From: UBA5951 sp012269555
GTDB taxonomy: Bacteria > Pseudomonadota > Alphaproteobacteria > Puniceispirillales > Puniceispirillaceae
Assembly (NCBI GenBank): GCA_038147755.1
Contig: JAYQTS010000002.1
Span: forward strand, 255,849 to 319,848
DNA length: 64,000 nt
Reading direction: 5' to 3'
Part shown: positions 10,429 to 20,251 of the stretch, piece by piece
Layout: each line of letters starts with the position of its first letter
Numbering within the stretch: the stretch's first letter is position 1
Notes under the pieces: model-generated
What the model was told of the DNA's origin: nothing
Databases searched by the model: none
The model's input: only the letters and a program-made list of their open reading frames with translations
Translations under genes and position numbers: made by a program

Positions 10429-11559
10429 ATGCAAACAAAATTCAACTTTGAGCTGATCAGTCAAGATGAAGGAGCAAGGTTGGGGATATTGACTACTGCC
10501 TTTGGAAACATTGATACGCCAGCATTTATGCCAGTGGGAACGGCAGCAACTGTAAAAGGAATGATGCCTGAGGCAGTTGCCCAAACTGGAGCGCAAATTA
10601 TACTGTCAAATACATATCATTTAATGTTACGTCCAGGTGCAGATAGGGTAAAACATCTTGGTGGTGTCCGAAAAATGATGAACTGGAAGGGACCACTTTT
10701 AACTGATTCTGGTGGTTTTCAAGTAATGTCGCTTGGCCCTCTAAGAAAAATAGATGAAAATGGGGTCACATTTAAAAGTCACCTTGATGGAAGCCCTCAT
10801 TTATTGACCCCTGAGATATCTACAGAAATTCAACATAAGCTTGATGCTACTATAACTATGGTTTTTGATGAGTGTACACCTTATCCCGCAACAAAATCGC
10901 AAGCCGCTGACTCTATGGAATTATCTATGCGGTGGGCAGCCCGATCACGAAAAGCCTTCGAAGAAAGAGAGGGTTACGGACAGTTTGGTATAGTACAAGG
11001 CTCAGTATATCCAGACCTGAGATTGGAAAGCGTTCAAAGACTTAATGAAATTGGCTTTGAAGGTTATGCCATTGGAGGTCTGGCAGTTGGTGAAGGTCAG
11101 GAGTTAATGTTCGAAACTTTGAAATTTACAACGCCACACATGAAGATTGAACAACCGCGTTATTTGATGGGAGTTGGAAAACCAGCAGATATTGTAGGCG
11201 CTGTATTAAGAGGCGTTGATATGTTTGATTGTGTTCTACCGACAAGGTCTGGTAGAACAGGTCAGGCATTTACCAGATATGGAACAGTCAATATAAAGAA
11301 TGCCCGGCACGCAGATGATTTGAGACCTTTAGATGAGAATTGTCCTTGCCCCGCCTGTAATAATTATAGTCGCGGATATTTGCATCACCTTTTTAAATCA
11401 GATGAAATACAAGGTTTAACTTTACTGACCTGGCATAATTTGACCTATTATCAGGATTTAATGCATGCTATACGAAAGGCCATCAAAGAGAGGCAATATA
11501 ACACTTTTGTTTCTAACTTTTATAGAGAACAAACTCAGGGCGATATCCCTAAGATTTAA
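10429..11559 (+). CDS. tgt: Tgt, tRNA-guanine transglycosylase
   Basis: Exchanges guanine 34 for preQ1 in tRNAs with GUN anticodons; the window encodes two such tRNAs, His (GTG) and Asp (GTC). Motifs are LTDSGGFQVMSL with the active-site aspartate, MGVGKPADIVGAV, DCVLPTRSGRTG and the zinc site CPCPACNNYSRGYLHH. The 376-residue length is standard. It lies directly between queA and queG, forming a queuosine block. Confidence 0.96.
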   Translation: MQTKFNFELISQDEGARLGILTTAFGNIDTPAFMPVGTAATVKGMMPEAVAQTGAQIILSNTYHLMLRPGADRVKHLGGVRKMMNWKGPLLTDSGGFQVMSLGPLRKIDENGVTFKSHLDGSPHLLTPEISTEIQHKLDATITMVFDECTPYPATKSQAADSMELSMRWAARSRKAFEEREGYGQFGIVQGSVYPDLRLESVQRLNEIGFEGYAIGGLAVGEGQELMFETLKFTTPHMKIEQPRYLMGVGKPADIVGAVLRGVDMFDCVLPTRSGRTGQAFTRYGTVNIKNARHADDLRPLDENCPCPACNNYSRGYLHHLFKSDEIQGLTLLTWHNLTYYQDLMHAIRKAIKERQYNTFVSNFYREQTQGDIPKI

Positions 11560-11657
11560 CGCTACATCTTTAATTTTAAACTCTGAAGAAAAGAAATCTA
11601 TTTTTTAATTTAAATAAATATAATCGGAAATTGAATTATAAAATCAAGACATAGTTT

Positions 11658-12882
11658 ATGAACTCAAATATTTACCAATGGCTAGAAAAAAAAGCAAACC
11701 TATATGAATTTGATGAAGTAAGTATTACAGATACAAATTTATCAGTTGATACACAAAATCATCTTCTTAACTTTTTAGAATATGGTTATCATGGTGAAAT
11801 GAAATGGTTGGAAGAGTCTGTCGAAAAGCGCCTTTCACCAAAAAAAATGTGGCAAAATGCAGAGAGTGCGATAATTTTTGCTAAAAATTATAGCCCTGAA
11901 CATAATCCTATCGGAGATATTTCCAAAATAAAATCTGGTAATATTTCTGTTTATGCACGTTCAAAAGATTATCATTCAGTTATGAAAGGGAGATTAAAAC
12001 AAATTGCCAGTCAGTTTGTTTCTAAATTTCAGGGTAGTGTAAAAGTTTTTGTTGATACAGCTCCTATTATGGAAAAACCGTTAGCGGTTAAGTCTGGCAT
12101 AGGATGGCAGGGAAAACATACCAATCTTGTCTCTAAAAAATTTGGGTCTTGGCTATTTTTAGGGGTCATATTAACAGATGCAATTCTACCCGCAAACAGG
12201 GGCTCTGAAGATTTTTGTGGGACTTGTCGGAAATGTTTAGATATTTGTCCAACCAATGCTTTTCCACGCCCCTATAAACTAGATGCGCGGCGATGTATCT
12301 CCTATCTTACAATTGAATTTGATGGTATCATTGAAAACTGAATATCGTAAACAAATTGGCAATCGTATTTTTGGGTGCGATGATTGTCTTGCTATTTGTC
12401 CTTGGAATAAATTTGCACAAAAAGCATCTGATACAAGAATGCAATTAGGACAAAAACCTGGTTTGTTACCGCTAAGCAAATTGTTAGCTTTATCGGACTC
12501 AGAATTTAGAATTCTATTTTCTGGAACACCGGTTCGTAGAGCTGGATACAAAAAGTTTATTCGTAATTGTCTAATTGCTGCTGGTAATTCATACGATATA
12601 ACACTTATCCCATTAATAATTGGATATTTAGATGATGAAACACTATTTGTGCAGGCATTGGCAATCTGGGCACTAAAGCAACTATGTGAAGAAGATGAAT
12701 TTCAGCGTTTAAAAATGACCGGAATGATAGTCATAAAGAACTTGTTAAAGAATGGAACGCAAATAAGTAAAAAGGCAATCTATAATAGCCAGATAGGTAA
12801 CAAAGCTTTTCAAGTCTACCATTTAAACAATAAAATAATAAATAATGCACTTAAAATATGCATTTGTCTTTTTCATGCTTAA
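11658..12882 (+). CDS. queG: QueG, epoxyqueuosine reductase (frameshifted)
   Basis: Cobalamin-dependent Fe-S enzyme for the last step of queuosine synthesis. The first piece holds MEKPLAVKSGIGWQGKHTN and the ferredoxin-like CGTCRKCLDICPTNAF; the second has CDDCLAICPWNKFA and a C-terminal HEAT-like region. The break lies near 12335-12345: LDARRCISYLTIEFDGIIE continues as EYRKQIGNRIFGC one frame on, which is contiguous in QueG. This implies one extra or two missing bases. Total length of about 405 residues is near normal. Confidence 0.9.
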
Positions 12883-12943
12883 ATTTAATGCAAAAATTAT
12901 CAGAGCACTGTTTACAGCGAGTAATATAAATTCTTACAACGGC

Positions 12944-14165
12944 TTATTCATTTTTAAACTCGTTTGATTCACTTCTGAGATCTGAAATCTTATCTAAGTT
13001 CCAGAGCATTGGGAATTTAAATATTCCGCTAACGCAAATAAATAAACCTAACACACCGCCTATAATAGTAGCACCAACAGGTCCAACGACTGTTGCCATT
13101 GTGCCAGCTCTAAATTCACCGAGTTGATTTGAAGATGCTGTGCTGGTGGCGAATATAGCACTCACTCTTCCTCGGACCGCATCTGGTGTTATGGTTTGGG
13201 CAAGCGTAAATCTTATATTTACACTGAGCATGTCGGTGGCACCATAAATGAATAATGCAATTAGACTAAGCCAAAAAATATCAGATAACCCAAAAACTAA
13301 AACAGATAGTGAACATATTCCAAAGGCAGCAAAAAGCAACTTACCACAATGTCTTAGTGGGCCTATGTTAGATAATAAGATACCTGTAATAACAGCTCCA
13401 ATAGCTGGCATTCCACGCATCAACCCTAGACCGTTCGGTCCAACATTCAGTATGTCAGCTGCATAAATTGGAAGTAACGCTTCAACGCTACCTAGAAGCA
13501 CAATAAAAAGGTCAAGAAGGATGATAGCAAGTAAAATCTTTTTCTTAGCAACAAATTTTATTCCACTAAGAAAAGGGTTTTAGACCAAACTCAGCTGGTG
13601 CATGAATTTTTAATAATGGTAATAAGAGATAGGCAATGAATGATATAAATACAATTATAAGACATATTCCATAAATATAACGGTCTATTAGCGCGATTAA
13701 CATACCAGCTATTAGCGGCCCCGTTGTTTTCGCAAGATTGCTAACCGTGGACGTTATGGCTACTGCTTTTTCTAGATTTTCTTTAGATACGATATTTGGA
13801 AGCAAAGCGTGCTCTGAAGGTATTTGAAATGCGCGAGCAACGCCGTGAACAAGAAGCATAAGAAAAACTAATAAAATTGGAATATTGTCAAACAGCATAG
13901 CGATAAAAATACCAGTAAAGGCAACAAATTCTATCACAGTACAAATGAGTAAAATATATTTTCTCTGAAACCTATCAATAACAACTCCGGTTATTATGAA
14001 GAAAGCGAATGTTGGTAAAATCTGCATCAAACCAATGAGAGCCAGATAAATAGGTTCTTTTGTTTCCAGATATATATGCCAACCTAGTGCAACAGATAGC
14101 ATAACACCAGCCATCCATATTGACACCCGACCAATTAAGAACGCAATGAAATAGCGTTCAATCAT
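12944..14165 (-). CDS. MFS transporter, EntS-like (frameshifted)
   Basis: Major facilitator membrane protein of about 405 residues and 10-12 hydrophobic segments. The N-terminal piece has an MFS loop (VVIDRFQRKYIL) and PSEHALLPNIVSKENL; the C-terminal piece has TPDAVRGRVSAIFATS. These features resemble the MFS_3/EntS-like group. The frame breaks near 13580, where LLKIHAPAEFGLKPF runs into the other frame as LSGIKFVAKKKILLAIILL; one base missing from CCCTTTTC explains it. Cargo cannot be inferred. It converges with queG. Confidence 0.82.
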
Positions 14166-14514
14166 TTATATCACATTAGTGTTCATAGTATTAAAATCTG
14201 ATATCTAGTCTTATCTAATGCCAACAAATTCGAAATAAATAAACATCGATAAGCACTATTTTAAAAGCCCCTAAATTGTTGTGAATATTTTTAAAATAAC
14301 ACTAATAATTCTAAAGCTTTCTATTTAGTTGGAATGAAGAAAAAAGGAAGCACATCTACAATCCTTATACCATCATATTTTTGAGAATAAGTTATTTTTT
14401 TGGACTCATGCAAATTTAATCAACCAGCTTAGGTGCTAAGAACAAGAAAATATTCTAATCTCCTTACCCAAAAAATAGGGGTATTCAAAATATCAATGCT
14501 AATTATATAGGTAT
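14166..14514. other. Intergenic gap, no gene recognised
   Basis: AT-rich stretch between the start of the MFS gene and the end of the Cys-rich small gene. No ORF of useful length, tRNA or clear terminator is visible. It must hold the MFS promoter on the minus strand, but no convincing -35/-10 pair stands out. Confidence 0.5.
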
Positions 14515-14712
14515 TTATCCTAATGATGTTTCATATTCATGTTTGCGCTGAAGGTAAACTTTTTCTGACAGAGCATGCCAACTCATACATTCTCCGTTAG
14601 GAGAACGTCCGCATACACATTTACGTTTTTCTTTTTGCTCAATTTCTTCAGGTCTATTACAGTTGCAAACGCTTGTGTTACGCATGCAGATACAGCTTAA
14701 TTCGTTACCCAT
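14515..14712 (-). CDS. Cys-rich small protein, function unknown
   Basis: About 65 residues from the ATG at 14712, which has GAAGG ten bases upstream; an in-frame ATG at 14754 would add 14 residues. It carries two cysteine clusters, CICMRNTSVCNC and CVCGRSPNGEC, the latter followed by a histidine (MSWH). The second cluster recalls the CDGSH iron-sulfur signature (C-x-C-x2-S-x3-P-x-C-D-G-x-H) but is one residue short and lacks the D-G. It may bind Fe-S or zinc. No family was recognised. It lies alone between the MFS gene and tRNA-Gly. Confidence 0.6.
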   Translation of the reverse strand: MGNELSCICMRNTSVCNCNRPEEIEQKEKRKCVCGRSPNGECMSWHALSEKVYLQRKHEYETSLG

Positions 14713-14816
14713 CTTTAAACAACCTTCTATAACAGTTAATAAAATGAAGTTCATAAATCTTTGCGTTGATAGAACATCATAGGCTTTTTAATTTTTTTAA
14801 AAAAATTTCATTTATC

Positions 14817-14890
14817 TGGAGCGGCTGACCAGGTTCGAACTGGCCCTAAGAGCTTGGAAGGCTCTTGTGCTACCACTACACCACAGCCGC
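14817..14890 (-). tRNA. tRNA-Gly (TCC)
   Basis: The minus strand folds as a full cloverleaf: acceptor GCGGCTG pairs with CAGCCGC, anticodon loop CTTCCAA gives TCC, and the T arm contains GGTTCGAACC-type pairing (CCAGTTCGAACCTGG). A discriminator T and an encoded CCA end the gene. Confidence 0.96.
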
Positions 14891-15009
14891 GTATCTAAAA
14901 AACATCAACGTTAAACTTCAAATAGTCATACCTTATTAAATTTAAATTGTTAACTCATTTATTTTTTTTCATATATTAATTTCAAATAACACTTAATTTT
15001 AAAGAAATG

Positions 15010-16045
15010 TTAAACATCTATCCAACCAGCTAGATTTTCTTTAACAAGAGTATAAATTAAATTCATCCCAAACGTACTATCATTTAAGCAGGGGACGTAG
15101 GAAAAATTATTACCACCTGCTTCTGTATAGATTTCTTTTCCTTCCATTGCCAACTCTTCAAGTGTTTCAAGACAATCAGCAGAAAATCCTGGTGCCATTA
15201 TTGCTAGGGATTTGGTATTGGCTTTGCCTAATTTATGTAGTGTCTCATCTGTATAGGGCTTAATCCAAGGTTCTTTTCCAAAGCGGGATTGAAACGTCAC
15301 AGATAGCCTTTCAGATGGCCAATCTAGTTTTTCACTAACCAGTCGTGCTGTTTTCATACAATGACAATGATAGGGATCGCCTAACGTAAAATATCTCTCT
15401 GGAATGCCATGGAAAGATAGCATTAAGTGGTCTGGAGGTTGTGTATGAAGAAAGTGCCTTCGAAAAGATTGTGCTAAGGAGTCAATATATACTTCATGAT
15501 CGTGCCAGGGAGGAACAGTTCTGATAGCAGGTTGCCAGCGTTGCTTTAATGCCCATTTATAAACTTCATCGTTTACAGTAGCTGTAGTAGCGGCGGCATA
15601 TTGTGGGTACATTGGCAGTATTAAAAATTGACTACACCCTTTTGATTTTAAGTTAGTAAGTTGGTCAGGAATTGATGGATTACCATACCGCATCGCCCAT
15701 GCAATCTCAAGATTAGTAATATTTTTATAGGTCTTTGCTAAATGTTCTGCTTGTAATCTCGTGGTTTTTCGCAAAGGACTTCCATCTTCGTCATCTTTTA
15801 TCCAAACTTTATCGTAGGCCTCCCCTGATTTTTTGGGGCGTGTATTCAAAATAATTCCATTCAAAATTATCCACCATAATAATCTCGGTGCTTCTACTAC
15901 CCGCTTGTCTGATAAAAACTGTTTGAGGTAACGCCGCATTGATTTTTTGTCTGTTGCATCGGGGTGCCAAGATTAACAAGCAATAGGCCAGTTTTGCAAC
16001 TGGTGAAAATGATGGATGGTCATCAGGTATTGGTTTTAGGCTCAT
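15010..16045 (-). CDS. hemH: HemH, ferrochelatase (two frameshifts)
   Basis: Inserts ferrous iron into protoporphyrin IX to make heme. The long piece contains the catalytic histidine in MLSFHGIPERY and the glutamate region FSADCLETLEEL. The true start is the ATG at 16045: MSLKPIPDDHPSFSPVAK leads, after one missing A (near 15988), into TGLLLVNLGTP, and after one missing C (near 15970) into DATDKKSMRRYLKQFL. Both indels fall in short homopolymers within about 35 bases. Reassembled length of about 345 residues is normal. hemA lies just upstream on the same strand, so early and terminal heme steps are neighbours. Confidence 0.9.
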
Positions 16046-16144
16046 AAAATAGCTCTGAAAGTAAAAATCAAAGTTTAAGGTTATAAACTAAGCTGTTAAA
16101 GCCTGAATATCTTCATTTGTTGAGACTAATGAAGCCGGCTTTAC

Positions 16145-17332
16145 TTATTGAAAAGTCTGGGATAATGCAATTACAAGGTCATCTATCATCTTATCACTAT
16201 GCAACGGTCCTGGGGTAATACGAAGCCTCTCTGTTCCTTTTGGAACAGTTGGGAAGTTTATAGGTTGAATGTAAAATCCATATTTCTCAAGCAAAATTTT
16301 ACTAATTTGCGAGCACTTGGCCGCATCTCCAACCATTACTGGCACGATATGAGTGTTTCCAGTTAAAAAAGGCATACCATATTCATAAAGCCTTTTCTTT
16401 AGTTGTTTAGATTGACGTTGCTGTGCATTTCTCTCAATTTGACTTTGACGTAAATGTTGAACAGAAGTGAGTGCAGCAGCAGCAAGAGCTGGAGGCATAG
16501 CTGTTGTGAAGATAAAGCCAGAGCCATATCCTCGTACTGCATCACAAATGGCATCGCTGGCGGCTATGTACCCACCCATCGCACCAAAAGCTTTCCCGAG
16601 AGTACCTTGCAAGACATCTATTTCAGATTCTAGCCCTTCTTGTTGGGCGATGCCTCCACCCTTGCTTCCATACATGCCGACAGCGTGCACCTCGTCAAGG
16701 TAGGTCATGGCGTTATATTTTTTCGCTAAATTAACAATTTCTAAAATAGGAGAGACATCTCCATCCATAGAATACACAGATTCGAATATAATTAGCTTAT
16801 GACGACTAAAAGGTTGTACTTTTAATAATGTCTCTAAATGTTCTGTGTCATTATGGCGGAAAATAATTTTTTCAGCCCTGCCATAACGTATTCCAGAAAT
16901 GATTGATGCATGATTCATAGAATCAGAAAAAATTACAGGATCATCTAATAACGCTGAAATAGCGCTTATACTGGCTTCATTTGCAACGTAGCCTGATGTA
17001 AATACAAGGGCACGCTCTTTGCTATGTAATGCTGCAAGTTCATTTTCCAAAGAAACAATAGTATGGCTAGTGCCTGAAATATTGCGCGTACCACCAGCTC
17101 CGGTACCGTGGTTATTAACAGAGTCTGTCATAGCTTTAATAGATTTCTTGCTTTGACCCATCCCAAGATAATCATTAGAACACCAAATAATTACATCTTT
17201 AGGGCCAGAATCACTATGCCATATTGCGTGAGGATGTTCACCGGCTTTACGCTCTAAATTAGCAAAAACACGATACCTATTTTCCGCTTTTAATTGGTTG
17301 ACATGTTCTTTAAATAAGGATTGATAATCCAA
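16145..17332 (-). CDS. hemA: HemA, 5-aminolevulinate synthase
   Basis: Condenses glycine and succinyl-CoA to 5-aminolevulinate, the C4 route to heme used by alphaproteobacteria. It is a PLP enzyme of the alpha-oxoamine synthase family. The N-terminal WCSNDYLGMGQ, the glycine-rich HGTGAGGTRNISGT and the PLP lysine motif GTLGKAFGAMGGY are all present, and 395 residues is full length. It is uninterrupted, unlike neighbouring hemH. The upstream region holds an inverted repeat listed separately. Confidence 0.95.
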   Translation of the reverse strand: MDYQSLFKEHVNQLKAENRYRVFANLERKAGEHPHAIWHSDSGPKDVIIWCSNDYLGMGQSKKSIKAMTDSVNNHGTGAGGTRNISGTSHTIVSLENELAALHSKERALVFTSGYVANEASISAISALLDDPVIFSDSMNHASIISGIRYGRAEKIIFRHNDTEHLETLLKVQPFSRHKLIIFESVYSMDGDVSPILEIVNLAKKYNAMTYLDEVHAVGMYGSKGGGIAQQEGLESEIDVLQGTLGKAFGAMGGYIAASDAICDAVRGYGSGFIFTTAMPPALAAAALTSVQHLRQSQIERNAQQRQSKQLKKRLYEYGMPFLTGNTHIVPVMVGDAAKCSQISKILLEKYGFYIQPINFPTVPKGTERLRITPGPLHSDKMIDDLVIALSQTFQ

Positions 17333-17366
17333 TTAACACTCCAAAATGTTTCTTATTTTAGTTTTT

Positions 17367-17406
17367 AAAAATGTTATACTATTAATTTCTTATATGTAAC
17401 ATTTTT
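17367..17406. promoter_or_regulatory. Inverted repeat upstream of hemA
   Basis: Two perfect 10-bp arms, AAAAATGTTA and TAACATTTTT, are separated by 20 bases, 35 bp upstream of the hemA start. It could be a regulator-binding site or a leader hairpin. No T-run follows in a way that makes it a clear terminator, and the regulator is unknown. Confidence 0.4.
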
Positions 17407-17466
17407 AACTCTAGATAGGCTAGTCCTTTTACCATGTGACAAAATGATGCGCGTGGGCTTAATTGT

Positions 17467-20241
17467 CTATTCTGCCACTTTTATCTTAGCAGCTGAAAAT
17501 TTTAGCTCTGGTATTTTGCCAAATGGATCAAGTGCTGAGTTTGTAAGTAAGTTTGCAGAAGCCTCTTCAAAGCAAAATGGGATGAAAACCATTCCCTCTG
17601 GCAAGCCAGGATCAAGACGTGCTGCAAGTGTGATTGAGCCCCGCCTTGTGGAAATGTGTAAAGGCGTTCCTGCATGACCGCCTATATTTCTTAAATTTTC
17701 TGGGTTTATGTGTATTTCTGCTGTAGGTTCGATGGTGTCTAAAACGGTAGACCGGCGTGTCATTGACCCTGTATGCCAGTGTTCAAGCAATCTTCCTGTG
17801 GATAAAATGAATGGAAAATCATCATCAGGCTCTTCAGCGGGTGGAAGAAACTCCGCAGGAGTGAATTTGCCCAAGCCTGATTTTGTTGGAAATGAGTCCG
17901 AAAAAAGTAGGTCTTGCCCATCAGAAAACTCATCTTTGCAAGGATAGGTTACAGCACCTTCACTTTCTAACCGTTTCCATGTAATTCCGTTCAGGGACGA
18001 CATTACGATTCGCATTTCAGAAAAAATATCCTTTGGATGCTGGTAATTCCATTCAAGACCCATCCGTTTGGCTATTTCTTGAATAATCCAGTAATCTTGT
18101 TTTGCATTTCCAGGTGGAGGTACAGCCTGTCTTCCAAGCTGTACTCTTCTATCTGTATTTGTAACAGTGCCTGTTTTTTCAGGAAATGCAGAGGCAGGTA
18201 GTATTATATCCGCAAATGCAGCAGTCTCAGTAGGAAAAATATCTTGAACAACTAGACAATCGAGTTTTTCTAGCGCAGCCCTTACATGGTTCTGGTCAGG
18301 GTCAGACATTGCAGGATTTTCCCCCATAATATACATTGCTTTGATATTTCCATTGAATGCTGCATTAGTAATTTCAACAACTGTGAGGCCCTGCTCCTTT
18401 GGTAATGGAAATTGCCAGACAGCCTCATATTTACTTCTTACTTGTGGGTCAGATACAGATTGATAATCAGGTAAAAACATAGGAATAAGTCCTGCATCAG
18501 ATGCCCCTTGAACGTTGTTTTGTCCCCGAAGTGGATGTAATCCGGAGCCTTTTTTACCAATATTACCTGTCAATAAAGCTAGAGAAATAAGACATCTAGA
18601 ATTATCAGTTCCGTGAGTATGTTGGGATATGCCCATGCCCCAAAAAATTATACCAGCATTCGCTTGAGAGAATTTTCGAGCAACGAACCTTATATCTTCA
18701 GCAGCAATACCACAGATTGGGGACATCGCTTCTGGGGTATAAAATTTTATGGTTTCTGAAAGTTGCTCAAAGCCTTCTGTATGGTTTTTCACATATTCTA
18801 TATCGTACAACTTTTCAAAAATTATAACATTTAAAATAGCGTTCAAAAGAGACACATCACTACCAGGATAAAAATTGAGTGATTTTGTCGCGTATCTGTC
18901 AAGTGCTTGGGCTCGTGGGTCAAGAACAAATAAATCTGCTCCTCTTTGTGCCGCATTTTTTATAAAAGTTGCAGCTACAGGGTGGTTTACTGCGGGGTTT
19001 GCTCCAATAACGATAATTGAATCTGCATATTCAACTTGTGAGAATGATGCTGTAACCGCTCCTGAACCTATATTTTCAAGTAACGCCGCAACAGAAGAGG
19101 CATGGCATAGCCGAGTGCAATGGTCTACATTATTAGTTTGAAATCCAGTACGAATTAATTTTTGAAAAATATAAGCCTCTTCATTGGTTCCTTTGGCAGA
19201 TCCAAACCCGCTTAGAGAGGATGGCCCAAAGTTATTTTTAGCTTTAATAAAACTTTCAGCTGCTTTATCGAGAGCTTCTTGCCAACTTGCTTCTCTAAAA
19301 TGTGTAAGAGGATTTGAGGGGTCAAAGTCCTGCCAGTTTCTTTTTGGAACATCACTTCTTCTTATAAGGGGCTGGGTTAATCTTTGTTCGTTATGGATAT
19401 AATCAAATCCATAGCGACCTTTGACACAAAGTCTACCTAAGTTTGCAGGACCATTTTTACTTTCTACACTAACAATTTTATCTTCCTTAACCTGAAAGCT
19501 TAACTGACATCCGACACCGCAATATGGGCACACAGAATTGACTGTGCTGTCAGGTGTTACTGAGAGTTTCATTCTATTATCATCCATGAGTGATTTTGGA
19601 AGTAACGCACCAGTTGGACAAACTTGAACACATTCACCGCAACCAACGCAGGTAGAGGCACCCATTTCATCGTTGAAATCAAAGACGATGTGTGAATCCA
19701 CTCCTCTGCCAGCCATTCCAATTACATCGTTTACTTGAACTTCACGGCAAGCACGAACACACAGACCGCATTGAATACATGAATCCATATTTACCGCTAT
19801 AGCAGGATGTGAGTTATCAGCTTTTACTCCTAATTTGCCTGGAAACCTGCTTTTTTGTAAACCACTAATTTCAGCTATTTTCCAGAAATGAGAATTGTGA
19901 TCATGAGAGTCTTGTCTATCGGGTTGGTCCGATAACAATAGTTCAATTATAAGCTTTTGTGAATTTCTGACCCGTAATGAATTAGTGTTTATAACCATAC
20001 CGTCAGTTATTTCTCGTTGGCATGAAGCAACCAGAGTTCGTTCGCCTTCAACCTCAACCATGCATGCACGGCAATTTCCGTCTGCTCTGTAGCTTGTCTC
20101 ATTTCGATAACATAAGTGGGGAATTTCAACATTTTGTTGATTGGCAACTTGCCAGATGGTCTGCCCTACTTGCGCTTTGATTTTTTTACCGTTAAGAAAA
20201 ATATTTATTCCATTCATAACAACTGATTTATTATCCATCAT
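17467..20241 (-). CDS. Formate dehydrogenase alpha subunit (FdsA/FDH1-alpha type)
   Basis: Catalytic Mo- or W-bis-MGD subunit that oxidises formate to CO2 and passes electrons to the beta subunit and NAD. In order: a [2Fe-2S] domain (CYRNETSYRADGNCRAC), a NuoG-like segment, two [4Fe-4S] motifs (CIQCGLCVRAC and CVGCGECVQVC), the molybdopterin domain [4Fe-4S] (CPYCGVGC), the predicted metal-ligand cysteine in HCTRLCHASSV, and a C-terminal cofactor-binding domain. The start is placed at the ATG at 20241 (AGGAT upstream), 10 bases after the beta-subunit stop; the longer frame to 20331 only overlaps that gene. About 924 residues, intact. Confidence 0.93.
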   Translation of the reverse strand: MMDNKSVVMNGINIFLNGKKIKAQVGQTIWQVANQQNVEIPHLCYRNETSYRADGNCRACMVEVEGERTLVASCQREITDGMVINTNSLRVRNSQKLIIELLLSDQPDRQDSHDHNSHFWKIAEISGLQKSRFPGKLGVKADNSHPAIAVNMDSCIQCGLCVRACREVQVNDVIGMAGRGVDSHIVFDFNDEMGASTCVGCGECVQVCPTGALLPKSLMDDNRMKLSVTPDSTVNSVCPYCGVGCQLSFQVKEDKIVSVESKNGPANLGRLCVKGRYGFDYIHNEQRLTQPLIRRSDVPKRNWQDFDPSNPLTHFREASWQEALDKAAESFIKAKNNFGPSSLSGFGSAKGTNEEAYIFQKLIRTGFQTNNVDHCTRLCHASSVAALLENIGSGAVTASFSQVEYADSIIVIGANPAVNHPVAATFIKNAAQRGADLFVLDPRAQALDRYATKSLNFYPGSDVSLLNAILNVIIFEKLYDIEYVKNHTEGFEQLSETIKFYTPEAMSPICGIAAEDIRFVARKFSQANAGIIFWGMGISQHTHGTDNSRCLISLALLTGNIGKKGSGLHPLRGQNNVQGASDAGLIPMFLPDYQSVSDPQVRSKYEAVWQFPLPKEQGLTVVEITNAAFNGNIKAMYIMGENPAMSDPDQNHVRAALEKLDCLVVQDIFPTETAAFADIILPASAFPEKTGTVTNTDRRVQLGRQAVPPPGNAKQDYWIIQEIAKRMGLEWNYQHPKDIFSEMRIVMSSLNGITWKRLESEGAVTYPCKDEFSDGQDLLFSDSFPTKSGLGKFTPAEFLPPAEEPDDDFPFILSTGRLLEHWHTGSMTRRSTVLDTIEPTAEIHINPENLRNIGGHAGTPLHISTRRGSITLAARLDPGLPEGMVFIPFCFEEASANLLTNSALDPFGKIPELKFSAAKIKVAE

Positions 20242-20251
20242 ATATTTTATC

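Noticed and set aside
12944..14165. Two separate MFS genes
   Set aside because: The pieces are N- and C-terminal halves of one transporter in adjacent frames, joined by a single-base slip.
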